From DOZZ01 sp963792655 (GTDB taxonomy: Bacteria; Acidobacteriota; Terriglobia; Bryobacterales; Bryobacteraceae), in assembly GCA_963792655.1 (NCBI GenBank), contig CAWBWU010000003.1, forward strand, positions 1,178,001 to 1,242,000: a stretch of 64,000 nucleotides of DNA. Reading direction: 5' to 3'. The notes beneath the pieces are model-generated. The model was given only the letters and a program-made list of their open reading frames with translations. It did not search any database and was not told the origin of the DNA. Shown one piece after another: positions 1 to 10,600 of this stretch. Each line of letters starts with the position of its first letter. The first letter of the stretch is position 1. Made by a program: the position numbers and the translations under genes.

Positions 1-2041
1 TATGCCGGCCGCCTGCGCGCGGCTTGGGGCAAGCGTCCGGGAGTGCAGGCGGCGTGCTGCGCGCTGTTTCTCTTTGCGCTGAATGCGTTTCTCTGCCACG
101 AGCTGTTTGGCCGGGAATTCACGGCGCGCATGGAGTCGATCGAAAGCTCGTACATGTCGATCAGCCGGTGGGCCATGAACCACTGGGGAGACTTGAACTG
201 GTTCCCCGAGTGGTTCGACGGCATGCCGTTCGATCGCGTGTATCAGCCGGGCTTTCACCTGACGGTGGCGGCGATCGGAACGGCGCTTGGCTGGACAGCG
301 CAACATGCGTACCACTTCTTCACCGCCTTTGAATATTCGCTCGGGCCGGTGACGTTGTTCTGGCTGTGCTGGCGCGCGACCGGTTGGCTCGGCGCGTCGT
401 TTACAGCAGGCCTGTTCTACTCGCTGATTTCGCCGGCAAGCATTCTGGTGAAGGTCATCCGCTACGACACGGCGAGCCTGATCACCGCGCGCCGCTTTAT
501 CGTGCTGGTGCGCTATGGCGAGGGGCCGCACACCACCGCGCTGATGCTAATCCCGCTGGTCTTGCTGGCGTTGCACTATGCCGTTACGGAGCGCCGCTGG
601 TGGGGAGATTGCGCTGGCGCCGGTTGCGCTCGCCGCACTGGTGTTGACCAACTGGCCGGGAACCATGGGCTTGTGCATGGGCATTCTGGCGTACGTCGTG
701 TCGCGGCTGGGAAGCGAACGGCCCATTCACTGGCCGACCATGATCGGCGTGGCGGGCATCGCGTATCTGCTGGCGTGCCGGTGGATTCCGCCGTCGATCA
801 TTGCGGCGGTCCAGTTGAACGCGCGCCAGTCGGACGCGACGGTGATGGGTCAGGCGCAACTGTACGCGTGGCTGGGCGTGCTGGCCGGACTTTTCGTGCT
901 GCACCACGTGCTGCAGCACTGGGAAGCTCCGCGCTGGCTGCGCTTTTTTCTCTACTACGCGTTGATCACCGGCGTGGTCTCGATCTGCCACGACTGGTTC
1001 GGGTGGCGTTTGATTCCGCAACCCAACCGGTTTCAGATCGAGTTCGAGATGGCGGCCTGTGGTCTGGCGGCTTTGTGCCTGAAGCTGGTGTACGACCGGT
1101 CGCCGCGTTTGCTGCGCTACCCGGGATCGCGATCATTGCCGATCGTATGCGTGGTGCAGGCCGTGAAGTTTCGAAAGTTCGCGAAGGTGCAGACCCAGGC
1201 GATCGATATCACGCGCACCGATGAATACAAGATGGCCAGGTGGTTCGACGCGAACATGGGCGGGCGGCGGGTCTTTGCGCCAGGCAACACCTCGCTGTGG
1301 ATGAATATGTTCACCGAGACGCCGCAGGTGGCCGGGTGCTGCGATCAAGGCATGCCGTCGAACGAGTATCGCGTGTCGACGTACGCGATTTACACAGGGC
1401 AGAACGCGGGGGCGCGCGAGGCGGAAATTTCCGAATGGTGGCTGAAGGCCTACGGCGCGGATGCGGTTGGCGTGACCGGCCCGAAGAGCACCGAAGTCTA
1501 TCATCCGTTTTGGAACCCGAAGAAATTTGAGGGCGTGCTGCCGGTGCTGTGGCGCGATGGCGACAACGTGGTTTACGACGTGGGGCGGCACGGAAAATCG
1601 CTCGCGCATGTGATTACGCGCGAGCAGGTGATCTCGCATCAGCCGGAGAACGGGCTGGTGGTTGAACCGCTGATGAGCTACGTCAACGCGATTGAGGCGC
1701 CCGATGCGCCCCGCGCCGATTTCCAGTGGCTTCCCGAACATCGCGGCCGCGTCACTGCGGATTTGCGCAAGGGGCAGTTGGTGTCCGTGCAAATCTCGTC
1801 AGACCCGGGGTGGGAAGTGACGGTGAATGGTCAAGCACGGAAACAATTTGCCGACGCGCTGAGCATGATGGTGATCGACCCGCAATGCGAAGGCCGGTGC
1901 ACGATCGATCTCAAATGGACCGGCGGGAAAGAGGCACGCGTGATGCGGGTGGCGCAGTTGGCCGGCGTGTTTTTGTGGGCCGCCTGGGCGGTGTGGAACT
2001 GGAGGCGACGGCCGCGGATGAGGGCGGCTACGTCGTTGTAA
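1..2041 (+). CDS. Multi-spanning membrane protein, glycosyltransferase-C/PTPS-related type (5' partial, frameshifted)
   Basis: The reading frame is open from the window edge, so the true start lies outside. The first part (to about 600) reads in frame 1 and shows hydrophobic segments plus a polar loop with MNHWGDLNWFPEWFDGMPF and a following YQPGFH, which resembles the first periplasmic loop of large membrane sugar-transfer or PTPS-related membrane proteins. Near 598-607 the coding frame moves to frame 2 and continues with more membrane helices, a soluble region and a C-terminal helix ending in basic residues. Donor and acceptor cannot be read from sequence. The stop overlaps the convergent oxidoreductase gene by 14 bases. 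The frameshift is probably a sequence error because both sides look fully coding. Membrane protein: fairly sure; glycosyltransferase role: inference. Confidence 0.6.
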
Positions 2042-3419
2042 CCGACCGCCCCATCGTATCCATTTCGCTGAAGAGAACCTTGCGGTCTTCTTCCACAGCG
2101 ATGTTCGAGAGCATGACGGCTGTTGAGTCCGCCAGCCCCACTTCCAAATCCGCCTTTGGCCGCGTGCCGGTCTTGACGCTGTTGAAGAAGCCTTCGAGTT
2201 CGAGGTCGACCGGGTTGCGTCCCTCTTCGGGCACCAGGATTCCTTTGCTGTAGAGCAACTGCCGCCCATATTTCAGCTCGCGATCGAGGAAGCTCTCGTT
2301 GCCGGTAACGCGATCGCGATCGAGAATGATCGGCACTCCCTTCTGCGATCCGGCGGCCACCATGGTTGCGCCGGCCGACCACTTCTTTTCGGTACCCGGC
2401 GCGTGCGTGACTTCGGGCTTCGGTGGCTCACGGTACCAGACGGCGAGCGCGGGATGGGTATCGTCGCCCACAGTGATTTCGACCGCGCCGTCCGTGCCCA
2501 TGATCAGCTCCCCGAACTCTGTACGCGTCGAGCCGAATAGCGGCAGGTGCGAGTTCGTGCTGATGTAGGAGCCCGTCAGTTTGCGGCCTTTGGGGTACTT
2601 GAAGATGAGCTGGATGTTGTCACTGATATCGCGTCCGTCGAAGATAAACTCGTGGCCGCCGACGCCGACGACCGATTCCGGCCGGCTGCCGAACATCCAA
2701 TCCGCCACATCGACCTGATGCGATGCCAGTTCCGCCGCGAGGCCGCCCGACATATCTTTGAACAGCCGCCAGTTGATCAGGTTGTCCCGGCCGCCGGCTT
2801 TCATCGTCCAGCCGGGGTTGCGATGCCACTGCGAGCGGATGTGAGTCACATCGCCCAGCATGCCCTTATCCACCATGTCTTTCACAGCTTGGTAAAAGAT
2901 GCTGTAGCGGCGCTGCAGGCCAACTTGCAGAATTTGCTTGGGACGGCTGGTCGAGAGCTCGCGAAGCGCGTGCAACTCTTCGGGCTTAAACACTAAACTC
3001 TTTTCGCAGAAGGTGTGCTTGCCCGCGCTCAGAGCATCGCGCGTGACGGGGAAATGGACAAACAGCGGGGTCGCGATGAGCACCGCGTCGATATCCTTGC
3101 GGTCAAGCAACTGGTGATAATCCCGGTATTTGGTAGGGTTACTGCCTATTGTTGCCGCAGCTTTGTCCAGGTGATCCTGATTAATGTCACAAAGTGCAAC
3201 GCAAATTCCTGTGTCGATTCCTTTAAGATGTTTCAACAGGTAAGAGCCACGGCTGCCTGTTCCGATCATGCCGAATTTCACCGGTTCAGCAGCCGCGCGC
3301 GCGGTACCAATGGCAGGTGCCGGGAAGGGCAGCGCAGCAGCGGCAACACCTGCCGAACCTATTGCCTTCAGAACGTTACGGCGGCTGGTATCACCGTCTG
3401 GTGCATTTTTGTCGGGCAT
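2028..3419 (-). CDS. Tat-exported Gfo/Idh/MocA family oxidoreductase
   Basis: About 463 residues. The N-terminus has a twin-arginine signal (SRRNVLKAIGSAGVAAAALP), so the enzyme should fold in the cytoplasm and be exported. The NAD(P)-binding Rossmann motif follows as GMIGTGSRG, and the family's Glu-Lys pair appears as CEKSLVF, with Ser where Pro is usual. The C-terminal half has the alpha/beta fold segment seen in glycoside and inositol dehydrogenases. Substrate is unknown; sugar or polyol oxidation is the family norm. I chose the ATG at 3419 because GAGGAG stands 7 bases before it; a GTG 18 bases further upstream is possible. The gene faces a Crp/Fnr regulator across a 207-base divergent gap. 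Confidence 0.85.
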   Translation of the reverse strand: MPDKNAPDGDTSRRNVLKAIGSAGVAAAALPFPAPAIGTARAAAEPVKFGMIGTGSRGSYLLKHLKGIDTGICVALCDINQDHLDKAAATIGSNPTKYRDYHQLLDRKDIDAVLIATPLFVHFPVTRDALSAGKHTFCEKSLVFKPEELHALRELSTSRPKQILQVGLQRRYSIFYQAVKDMVDKGMLGDVTHIRSQWHRNPGWTMKAGGRDNLINWRLFKDMSGGLAAELASHQVDVADWMFGSRPESVVGVGGHEFIFDGRDISDNIQLIFKYPKGRKLTGSYISTNSHLPLFGSTRTEFGELIMGTDGAVEITVGDDTHPALAVWYREPPKPEVTHAPGTEKKWSAGATMVAAGSQKGVPIILDRDRVTGNESFLDRELKYGRQLLYSKGILVPEEGRNPVDLELEGFFNSVKTGTRPKADLEVGLADSTAVMLSNIAVEEDRKVLFSEMDTMGRSVTTT

Positions 3420-3626
3420 CGCAGTCTCCTCGGGCACGAAGTATAAGCAGTCTATTTGGTTTTAGGCGCAACGGCAATTGCAATGAAGAGCGTTCGGACT
3501 CTCCCCCCTTGAAGGTACGGTTTGGCACATAAAATGCTAAATGCAAGACAGAGAAACGGTTTTTACTCGGCAGCCGCTTGGAATTGCGGGTGATAAACTT
3601 TCAGTACCTTACTAGAAGGAGTTTCG

Positions 3627-4310
3627 ATGGCGACCACTACTATCCCAAGTCCTGCAGTTGCGCAACCGCGCGATCTTGAAGATCCACTTGCACATCTTCC
3701 TTGCTCCACCATTCTGGCTTACAAGAAAGGGCAGGCGATCTACGATCAGGACCAGCCGTCAACTAATCTTTATCTGGTAATTGCTGGCAAAGTAAAAGTG
3801 TGCCGCACTGCGGAAGATGGCCGGCAAGTGGTTGTGGATATTTACCAGCCGGATGAGTTCTTCGGCGAGTCCGCATTCCTCAACCTGGCCCGCCGCTCCG
3901 AGATCTCTATTGCTCTCGAGCCGACCAAGGTGATGACGTGGAGCACCAATGATATCGAGGATATCCTGATGCGCCGGCCGAAGCTGGCGATCGCTTTGAT
4001 GCAGCTTCTGGTTCAACGCTCGATGGACTTCGGTTACCGCATCGAGAGCTTCTCGGTCGACAACATCGCTCGCCGTCTGGCCCGCACTCTCATTCGCTTC
4101 TCCGAGCGCCTCGGCACCATCTCCGATGATGGGTCGGTGCAGATGATCCCGTTCACGCATGAGCTGCTCTCGCAGTATGTCGGCACCTCGCGCGAAATCG
4201 TCACGCACTACATGAACCAGTTCCGCCGGCAAGGTTACCTACGCTACTCGCGCAAAGGCATCATGCTCTATCGCGACGCGATGAAAGAATGGCTACGGCA
4301 GCCAGCTTAA
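3627..4310 (+). CDS. Crp/Fnr family transcriptional regulator
   Basis: 227 residues, the normal length. Residues about 25-140 form a cyclic-nucleotide-binding-like beta barrel (LAYKKGQAIYDQDQPSTNLY, then GEVF-type segment as DEFFGESAFL). Residues about 150-225 form the winged helix with the recognition helix region ELLSQYVGTSREIVTHYMNQ. No N-terminal FNR-type cysteine cluster is visible, so oxygen sensing by an iron-sulfur cluster is unlikely; the effector is not known. AAGGAG at 3616-3621 is a good ribosome binding site. It is a single gene followed by a terminator. It may regulate the divergent oxidoreductase, but that is only inferred from position. Confidence 0.88.
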   Translation: MATTTIPSPAVAQPRDLEDPLAHLPCSTILAYKKGQAIYDQDQPSTNLYLVIAGKVKVCRTAEDGRQVVVDIYQPDEFFGESAFLNLARRSEISIALEPTKVMTWSTNDIEDILMRRPKLAIALMQLLVQRSMDFGYRIESFSVDNIARRLARTLIRFSERLGTISDDGSVQMIPFTHELLSQYVGTSREIVTHYMNQFRRQGYLRYSRKGIMLYRDAMKEWLRQPA

Positions 4311-4322
4311 ATCCGCACTCCT

Positions 4323-4354
4323 AAGATCGGCATAAAGAAAGATCGGCATAAAGA
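4323..4354. repeat. Perfect 16-bp tandem duplication between stop codon and terminator
   Basis: The unit AAGATCGGCATAAAGA occurs twice in a row with no mismatch, just after the crp/fnr-type gene and just before the terminator stem. Confidence 0.85.
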
Positions 4355-4379
4355 GGCTGGGTGTGTGCCCGGCCTTTTG
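4355..4379 (+). terminator. Rho-independent terminator after Crp/Fnr gene
   Basis: Stem GGCTGGG (4355-4361) pairs with CCCGGCC (4368-4374) including one G-U pair, with a six-base loop, followed by TTTTG and further T-rich bases. Confidence 0.75.
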
Positions 4380-4416
4380 TGTTTTGTCCCGAAATTTAGA
4401 TTTTTCTGCAGCGCGA

Positions 4417-5796
4417 TTAGACAAACAGCTCTTTGATCGGCTCCACTCCGCGTTCTACCAGCGGAATCGGACGCCCTTGCGCACCAGGGAGTTCGGTATC
4501 GAGCGGAATACCCAGCGCGTGATAAACCGTAGCGGCCACTTCGGCAGGGTTGGTAGGACGATCTTTCGGCGAACCGCCGATGTCATCTGACGCCCCGACC
4601 ACCGTACCGCCTTTCGTGCCGCCGCCCGCCGTCAAAATGGTCCAGCACTGCGGCCAGTGATCGCGTCCGCCCGCCGGGTTCACCTTTGGCGTGCGGCCGA
4701 ACTCGCCGAGCGAGATCACCATTGTGTTGTCCAGAAGGCCACGCTCCTTCAGATCACTGAGGAGCGAGCTATAAGCCATGTCGAACATCGGGCCGACCAG
4801 ATCGCGATAGCAACTGATCGGGCTGAACGGTTTCGAACCATGGATGTCCCACGTAATCTCGTCGAATACGGTCTCGAACATGTTGACGGTCACGAAGCGA
4901 ACGCCCGCTTCGATCAATCTCCGAGCCAGCAGGCAACTCTGCCCGAAGCGGTTCTGCCCGTACTGTTCGCGTACTTTTTCCGGCTCGCGCGCAAGCTCAA
5001 ATGCTTCTCGCGCCTTCTGGCTCGACATCAGCGTGTACGCGTCGTGGAAAGTCGAATCGAGCAGCCGCGCATCCTGCGAAGTCTCGAACCGGCTGACCGA
5101 GTGGTCAATCATTTCGCGCCAGTTCTTGCGGCGGTCCACGCGCAAGGCGCTGAGATAGTCGGGCGGGAGCATGTCGGGCACCCGAAAGTTCGGGTCTGAC
5201 GGATCCGCATTCAGTACAAAGGGGTCAAAAGTCTTTCCGAGAAAGCCCGCGCTCTGCCCATGCGGCATGTTGCCGCCGGTATTTCCAATGGGGCGCGGCA
5301 GTAGCACGTGCGGCGGCACATCGCCGTTGGGCCCCTTCAGTTTCGACAACACGCAGCCGATATGCGGATATTCGACGCCGCCTTGAAACAGGCGCCCGGT
5401 CTGCATCATCTGGTGGCCGGTGTCGTGAACCGCGGCGGCCGTATGGTACATGCTGCGAATCAGAGAAAACTTGTCGGCATGTTTCGCCATGCGCGGAAAG
5501 TTTTCGCTGATCTCGATGCCCGGAACGTTGGTTTTGATTGGTTTGTAGGGGCCGCGAATCTCCGATGGCGCATTCGGTTTCATGTCCCAGGTGTCGAGCT
5601 GAGAGGGCCCACCCACCAGGAAGAGCATGATGCAGTTCACGTCTTTTTTGGCCGGGTCAATCGCGCCTTTTGCACGCAGCGCCATCATGTCGGTCAACGA
5701 AAGCCCGAGAAATGCGAGTGAACCGGCGTGCAGAAAGTCGCGCCTGCGTAAACCGTCACAAAACTCTGCGGGCCGGTCTGCATCGAGGCGAAACAT
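4417..5796 (-). CDS. DUF1501 family protein, Tat-exported, sulfatase-like fold
   Basis: 459 residues, the usual family size. Near the N-terminus RRRDFLHAGSLAFLGLSLTD is a twin-arginine signal. The body carries family-typical segments: CIMLFLVGGPSQLDTWDMKP, the GHQMMQTGR segment and the late ISLGEFGRTPKVN with GGRDHWP. DUF1501 proteins belong to the alkaline phosphatase/sulfatase-like superfamily; metal-binding Asp/His residues are plausible here but no substrate is known. In many Acidobacteriota and Planctomycetes the gene sits beside a DUF1549/DUF1553 cytochrome-like partner; no such partner is next to it here. Confidence 0.88.
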   Translation of the reverse strand: MFRLDADRPAEFCDGLRRRDFLHAGSLAFLGLSLTDMMALRAKGAIDPAKKDVNCIMLFLVGGPSQLDTWDMKPNAPSEIRGPYKPIKTNVPGIEISENFPRMAKHADKFSLIRSMYHTAAAVHDTGHQMMQTGRLFQGGVEYPHIGCVLSKLKGPNGDVPPHVLLPRPIGNTGGNMPHGQSAGFLGKTFDPFVLNADPSDPNFRVPDMLPPDYLSALRVDRRKNWREMIDHSVSRFETSQDARLLDSTFHDAYTLMSSQKAREAFELAREPEKVREQYGQNRFGQSCLLARRLIEAGVRFVTVNMFETVFDEITWDIHGSKPFSPISCYRDLVGPMFDMAYSSLLSDLKERGLLDNTMVISLGEFGRTPKVNPAGGRDHWPQCWTILTAGGGTKGGTVVGASDDIGGSPKDRPTNPAEVAATVYHALGIPLDTELPGAQGRPIPLVERGVEPIKELFV

Positions 5797-5830
5797 GCGG
5801 TAATTCTATAGGAGTGTTTCACTCGCCGCA

Positions 5831-6016
5831 ATGCAGATGATCGATTGGCGCCAGATCGCGCACGCTCGCAAGTTCCCCGTCACCGATGCTGAGATCGAAC
5901 GGATCGCTCCAGCGCTCGACGCGCTCGAGGAGGCGTTCCGGCCGCTCTGCGCGACGATCTCCCACGACACGGAACCCGCAGTCACGCTTTCCGAACAAGG
6001 TGTTTTCGGCAAGTGA
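5831..6016 (+). CDS. Short GatC-like protein
   Basis: 61 residues, shorter than standard GatC (about 95). The central pattern, a helix with VTDAEIERIAPALDALEEAFRPL, then polar text with EPAVTLSEQG, resembles GatC, which stabilises the amidase subunit of the tRNA-dependent amidotransferase. Its TGA overlaps the GTG start of the amidase by four bases (GTGA), so the two are translationally coupled. No gatB is present nearby, so this pair may not be the true Glu-tRNA(Gln) amidotransferase but an amidase with a small partner. The assignment rests on weak similarity plus position. Confidence 0.5.
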   Translation: MQMIDWRQIAHARKFPVTDAEIERIAPALDALEEAFRPLCATISHDTEPAVTLSEQGVFGK

Positions 6017-7374
6017 CCATCGTTGAAGCAGCGGCCGCGCTGCGCTCACGCGAAGTTTCGTCGGTCGAGCTGACCGAGAATTGCCTGAACCAGATCGCCG
6101 CGCGCAAGGAACTGAACGCGTTCATCACCGTCACGGCAGATAGTGCTCGTAAGCAGGCTCGCGCTGCCGATACAGCCTTGTCGCGCGGCGAAGACCGCGG
6201 GCCGCTGCATGGGATACCTATCGCGCTCAAAGATGTTTTCCGCACCAAAGGCATTCGCACCACCTGCGGCTCGCCTTTCTTCGCGGACTACATTCCCGAT
6301 TTCGATTCGGCGGTCACCGAGAAGCTTGCCGCAGCGGGCGCCGTGATGGTCGGCAAGACAGGCCTTCACGAATTGGCTTACGGCGTTACTTCCAACAATC
6401 CGCATTTCGGCGCGATCCGCAATCCCCACAACCCGGATTGCATTCCCGGTGGTTCGAGCGGCGGTTCGGGTGTAGCCGTTGCTGCGGACATGGCCTTTGC
6501 GGCGATGGGAAGCGACACCGGTGGTTCCATCCGCATCCCAGCCGCTTACTGTGGGGTGGTGGGCCTCAAGCCCACCTCGGGCCGTGTCAGCCGCTTCGGT
6601 GTGATGCCGCTCGACTACAGCCTGGATCACATGGGGCCACTCACGCGCTCGGTGCGTGACGCTGCGCTCGTGCTGAACGCGATCGCGGGCTTCGACCACC
6701 GCGACGACACTTCGTCGCACCAGCCGGTGGAGGACTATCTTCCTGGTCCGAACCCGTCGCTCGATGGTGTTCGCATCGGCTGGCCCGAGACATTCTTCCG
6801 CGAACGTCTCGATCCGGCAGTGGCGCAGGCGATGGAGCACATACGCCAGACTGCAATTCGGCTGGGAGCAGTGATTGTGCCGGTTCGTCTTCCGGACTTT
6901 GCGGCAATCAACGTGGTGGGACGCGTGATTCTGATGAGCGAAGCATCGGCCTGTTTTGCGTCGCGTATCCACGAGCGAGACAAGTTCGGCGACGATGTAC
7001 GTTCGCTGCTCGACCAGGGCCGGTTTCTCTCGGCCGTCGACTACGTCAATGCGCAACGGCTAAGACGAGAGATACAGCGGGCCTACACAGTGGCGACCGA
7101 GAACGTGAGTGTGGTGCTGACGCCCACCGCTCCGATTGGAGCGCCGCGCATTGGCGCGCCCACTGTGGAAATCGAGGGAACGCCGGAGGACACGAGAATG
7201 GCATCCACCCGGCTGGTCCGCGGCTTCAACGTGCTCGGAGTCCCGGCGCTCTCTATGCCTATGGGAGTCACTCCGGACCGCTTGCCAATCAGTCTTCAAA
7301 TCGTGGGAAGACCGTTTGCAGAGAAGCACGTATTAGAGGTGGCAGCAGCCCTCGAAACCGCAATTTCGGCGTGA
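6013..7374 (+). CDS. Amidase (GatA-like, amidase signature family)
   Basis: 453 residues. The signature region is complete: LHGIPIALKD holds the catalytic Lys, GGSSGGSGVAVAADM the first Ser of the Ser-cisSer-Lys triad, and GSDTGGSIRIPAAYCG the nucleophilic Ser. The protein hydrolyses an amide or transfers ammonia to a carboxyl group; the substrate cannot be told. It is coupled to the small GatC-like gene just upstream. There is no export signal, so it is cytoplasmic. Non-tRNA amidases of this family often stand alone, and the absence of gatB here makes a catabolic or secondary amidase as likely as a true GatA. Confidence 0.88.
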   Translation: MTIVEAAAALRSREVSSVELTENCLNQIAARKELNAFITVTADSARKQARAADTALSRGEDRGPLHGIPIALKDVFRTKGIRTTCGSPFFADYIPDFDSAVTEKLAAAGAVMVGKTGLHELAYGVTSNNPHFGAIRNPHNPDCIPGGSSGGSGVAVAADMAFAAMGSDTGGSIRIPAAYCGVVGLKPTSGRVSRFGVMPLDYSLDHMGPLTRSVRDAALVLNAIAGFDHRDDTSSHQPVEDYLPGPNPSLDGVRIGWPETFFRERLDPAVAQAMEHIRQTAIRLGAVIVPVRLPDFAAINVVGRVILMSEASACFASRIHERDKFGDDVRSLLDQGRFLSAVDYVNAQRLRREIQRAYTVATENVSVVLTPTAPIGAPRIGAPTVEIEGTPEDTRMASTRLVRGFNVLGVPALSMPMGVTPDRLPISLQIVGRPFAEKHVLEVAAALETAISA

Positions 7375-7693
7375 CCCGGCCGCATTCAGCAGCCCGGATT
7401 TCGTGCGTTCTATTACCAATGGGATATCCCGCCTTCCAACTTTTGTAGAATTGAATTCAATCCCTAGCTAACGCATTTGTTATGAACGCGTTACATTTTG
7501 GGCACTGATCTGCTTCAATCATTCCTAAATAAGAAAGACTCACCGTTAGTGGTGGGTCATGGGTCTAACGCAGCTTTTGCACTTTTCCCCAGTGGTAAGT
7601 GGGCTTGCTTTGGTGGTTCACCCATGGTGAACCAAGTGGCGACGACCTTTTTGGTTGCGCTACCGCAGTACAAATTTCGAGGAGAGTCAGTAA
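7375..7693. other. Intergenic leader before TonB receptor
   Basis: 319 bases without a convincing gene. It is clearly more AT-rich in its first half than the flanking genes and should hold the promoter of the TonB-dependent receptor. It contains the inverted repeat listed separately and GGAGAG at 7681-7686 as ribosome binding site for the ATG at 7694. I see no recognisable riboswitch. Confidence 0.5.
7614..7634. promoter_or_regulatory. Perfect 9-bp inverted repeat, candidate operator or leader hairpin
   Basis: TGGTTCACC (7614-7622) and GGTGAACCA (7626-7634) are exact reverse complements around CAT. The site ends 59 bases before the receptor's start codon, so it may be a regulator site or an mRNA hairpin. 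Function is inferred. Confidence 0.5.
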
Positions 7694-10600
7694 ATGAATC
7701 TAAAGAAACTAGCAGTGCTAATACTGCTTCTTGCCGTCGGTCTGTTCGCGCAAAGTGAAACCGGACAGATTAGCGGTACCGTGTTTGATCCTTCGGGAGC
7801 CTCAGTTGCAAATGCTCGCGTCGTTCTGAAAGGCCTGGGAAACGGTTTTTCCCGCGAAGTCGTAACCAACGCGGACGGAATCTATGCCTTCCCGAGTCTG
7901 CAGGCCGGTGACTATGACCTGACCGCAGCGGCTCCTGGCTTTTCGACCACCGCCCAGAAAGCCACCATCACAGCCGGCGTACGCGTCGGTCTGGACTTCA
8001 AATTACAGGTCGGCCAGGCGGAAACGATCGTCGAAGTGTCGACGACTGCTGTTCAGGTGAACACCGAGACACAGACCCTGAGCCAGACGATTTCGACCAA
8101 ACAGATTGTCGATCTTCCGACGTTGACGCGTAACCCCTATGCTCTGGTAGCGACAGTGGGCACGGTTTCCGAAACCACTCCGGACGGACGTGGAGCGGGC
8201 TTCTCGATCAACGGCCAGCGCGCCGCATCGACCAACCTGCTGCTCGATGGCGTGGCGAACAATGACGAGTTCGGTGCGGGCGTGGGCCAGCAGACGCCGC
8301 TCGATTCGGTGCAGGAACTGAACATCCAGACCAATAACTTCGGTGCGGAAGCCGGCCGTGCGAGCGGCGGCGTTCTGAACATTGTTACCAAGTCGGGCAC
8401 CAACGCCTATCACGGCAGCGCATACGAATTCAATCGCGTGTCGCGCCTCGGCTCGAACGACTTCAATAACAACGCCAATGGCGTCGACCGTCCGATCTAT
8501 AACCGCAATCAGTTCGGTTATTCGATTGGCGGCCACGTACCGCACTTCAAAGACAAGCTGTACTTCTTCCAGAGCACTGAGTGGATTCGCGTGCGCAGCA
8601 GCGCTCCGCAGATTGTGTTTGTTCCGACGCCGCAGTTCATCGCCGCTTCAGCACCTGCCACGCAGGCCTTCTTCAGCCAGTTTGGAGCGCTCGCCTCGAA
8701 TGCGTCCAGCCTCGGTACCTATAACCTGACACAGTTGAAGGCTCTGGGATACAACGCTTGCACGAGCGCCACAGCAGCTTGCGCTTCCCTGCCCGTCTCC
8801 CTGCCTCTGTTCAACAAAGTGACCTACAACGTTCCGACGGATGCGGGCGGCGGTTCTCCGCAGAACACCTATCTGCAGGTGGCGCGCGTGGATTACAACC
8901 TCAGCGACCGCACGCAGATCTACAGCCGCTTCGCCAACTCGAACGAGAACGATTTTGCAGGCGTGGTCTCCAGCAGCCCCTACGCCGGCTACAACACACC
9001 GAACCTCCAGAAGAACCTGACTGCCCTGGTCTCGGTAACGCATAGCTTTACTCCGAACTTTGTTTCGCAGTCGAAGCTCGACTTCAACCGTTTTGACAAT
9101 AGCCAGCCCCTGGGCACCCAGTTCTCGCCCAGCCTTTACTACAGCAGCGGCACCGGCGTCAGCACGATCGCGGGAACGCGTGTTGCGTTTCCCGGCTATC
9201 TGCCGTTCAACCCCGGCAGTGCGATTCCGTTCGGTGGTCCGCAAAACTTCCTGCAGGCCTATCAGGATTTCACGCTCATCAAGGGCAAGCACAACGTGCG
9301 CATGGGCGGTTCCTTCACCAACCTGCATGACAACCGCACGTTCGGCGCGTATGCGGAGTCCGTGGAACAAATCGGCCGCAATGCCGGCACAGCCATCAAC
9401 AATTTCCTGACGGGCAACCTGTACAACTTCCAGGGCGCAATCAACCCCGGCGGTAAGTTCCCCTGCGTTCCCGGTGCTGTAACTTCGGCTTGCACCGTCT
9501 CGCTTCCTGTCGGTCAGCCGAATTTCAGCCGCAGCAACATCTACAACGAAGGCGCGTGTCTACGTTTCGGATTCCTGGAAGTACACTCCTCGCCTGACGT
9601 TGATGCTCGGAGTGCGCTGGGAGTATTACGGTTCCCAGCACAATAAGAACGGCGCGCTGGATTCGAACTACTACACCCCTGGCAATACCGCTGACCTGAG
9701 CGGCACGGCGCTTGCCCAGCAGATCGCCGCAGGGATCTCTGCAGATCGCCAACAAGAGCCAGACTGGGCAATCTCTGGAAGCCTTCGCTGACGAACTTTG
9801 CGCCGCGCATCGGCTTTGCCTATGACGTTTTTGGCGATGGCAAAACCAGCCTTCGCGGCGGCTATGGCATCGGTTACGAGCGTAACTTCGGCAACGTGAC
9901 ATACAACGTAATTCAGAATCCGCCGAACTACGCGGTTGTCTCGCTGATCGCCGGTGCAGATCTGCCGGTCATCCCGATCTATACCAACAACTCCGGACCC
10001 TTGGGCGGCTCAACTGGTTCCAAGGCGCTCCCCCGTGTCTCCGTCCGCAACGTAGATCAAGACATCAAACAGGCCTTTGCACACCAGTTCAGCGCTTCGC
10101 TCGAACATGAAGTTGCGAAGGGCTTTGTGGCTGCCATCGACTACTCCGGCGCGATTGGCGTAAACCAGTACGACATCGCCAACTACAATCCGGCTGGCGC
10201 TGGCAACCTTTACCTCGGTATCCCCTGCTCGCCCGCTGATGGTACTTGCTCGGCCCGTCTGAACCCGCAGTACACCAACATCAACCGCCGCAGCTCGGGC
10301 GGGTCATCGACCTACAACGCGATGAACCTCCGTGCCGAGATGAACAACTTCGCCCGTCTCGGTTTGACCCTGCGCGCCAACTACACCTGGTCGCACGCGA
10401 TCGACGATCTGAGCGACACCTTCAGCTCCTCCGTCAACCAGAACGTGTTGGGCTACACCGACGTATTCCAGGGCGCGAGCCTCGATAAGGGCGATGCGCT
10501 GTATGACATCCGCCACCGTATCGCCGTCTCGGCCGTTTGGGATATCCCGATGGGCCGTGGCAACAACGGTCTCGTGAAGCGCGTACTGGGTGGCTGGCAG

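Noticed and set aside
6046..7056. 336-codon antisense frame over the amidase
   Set aside because: His/Arg-rich text with no domain; amidase signature on the plus strand explains the region.
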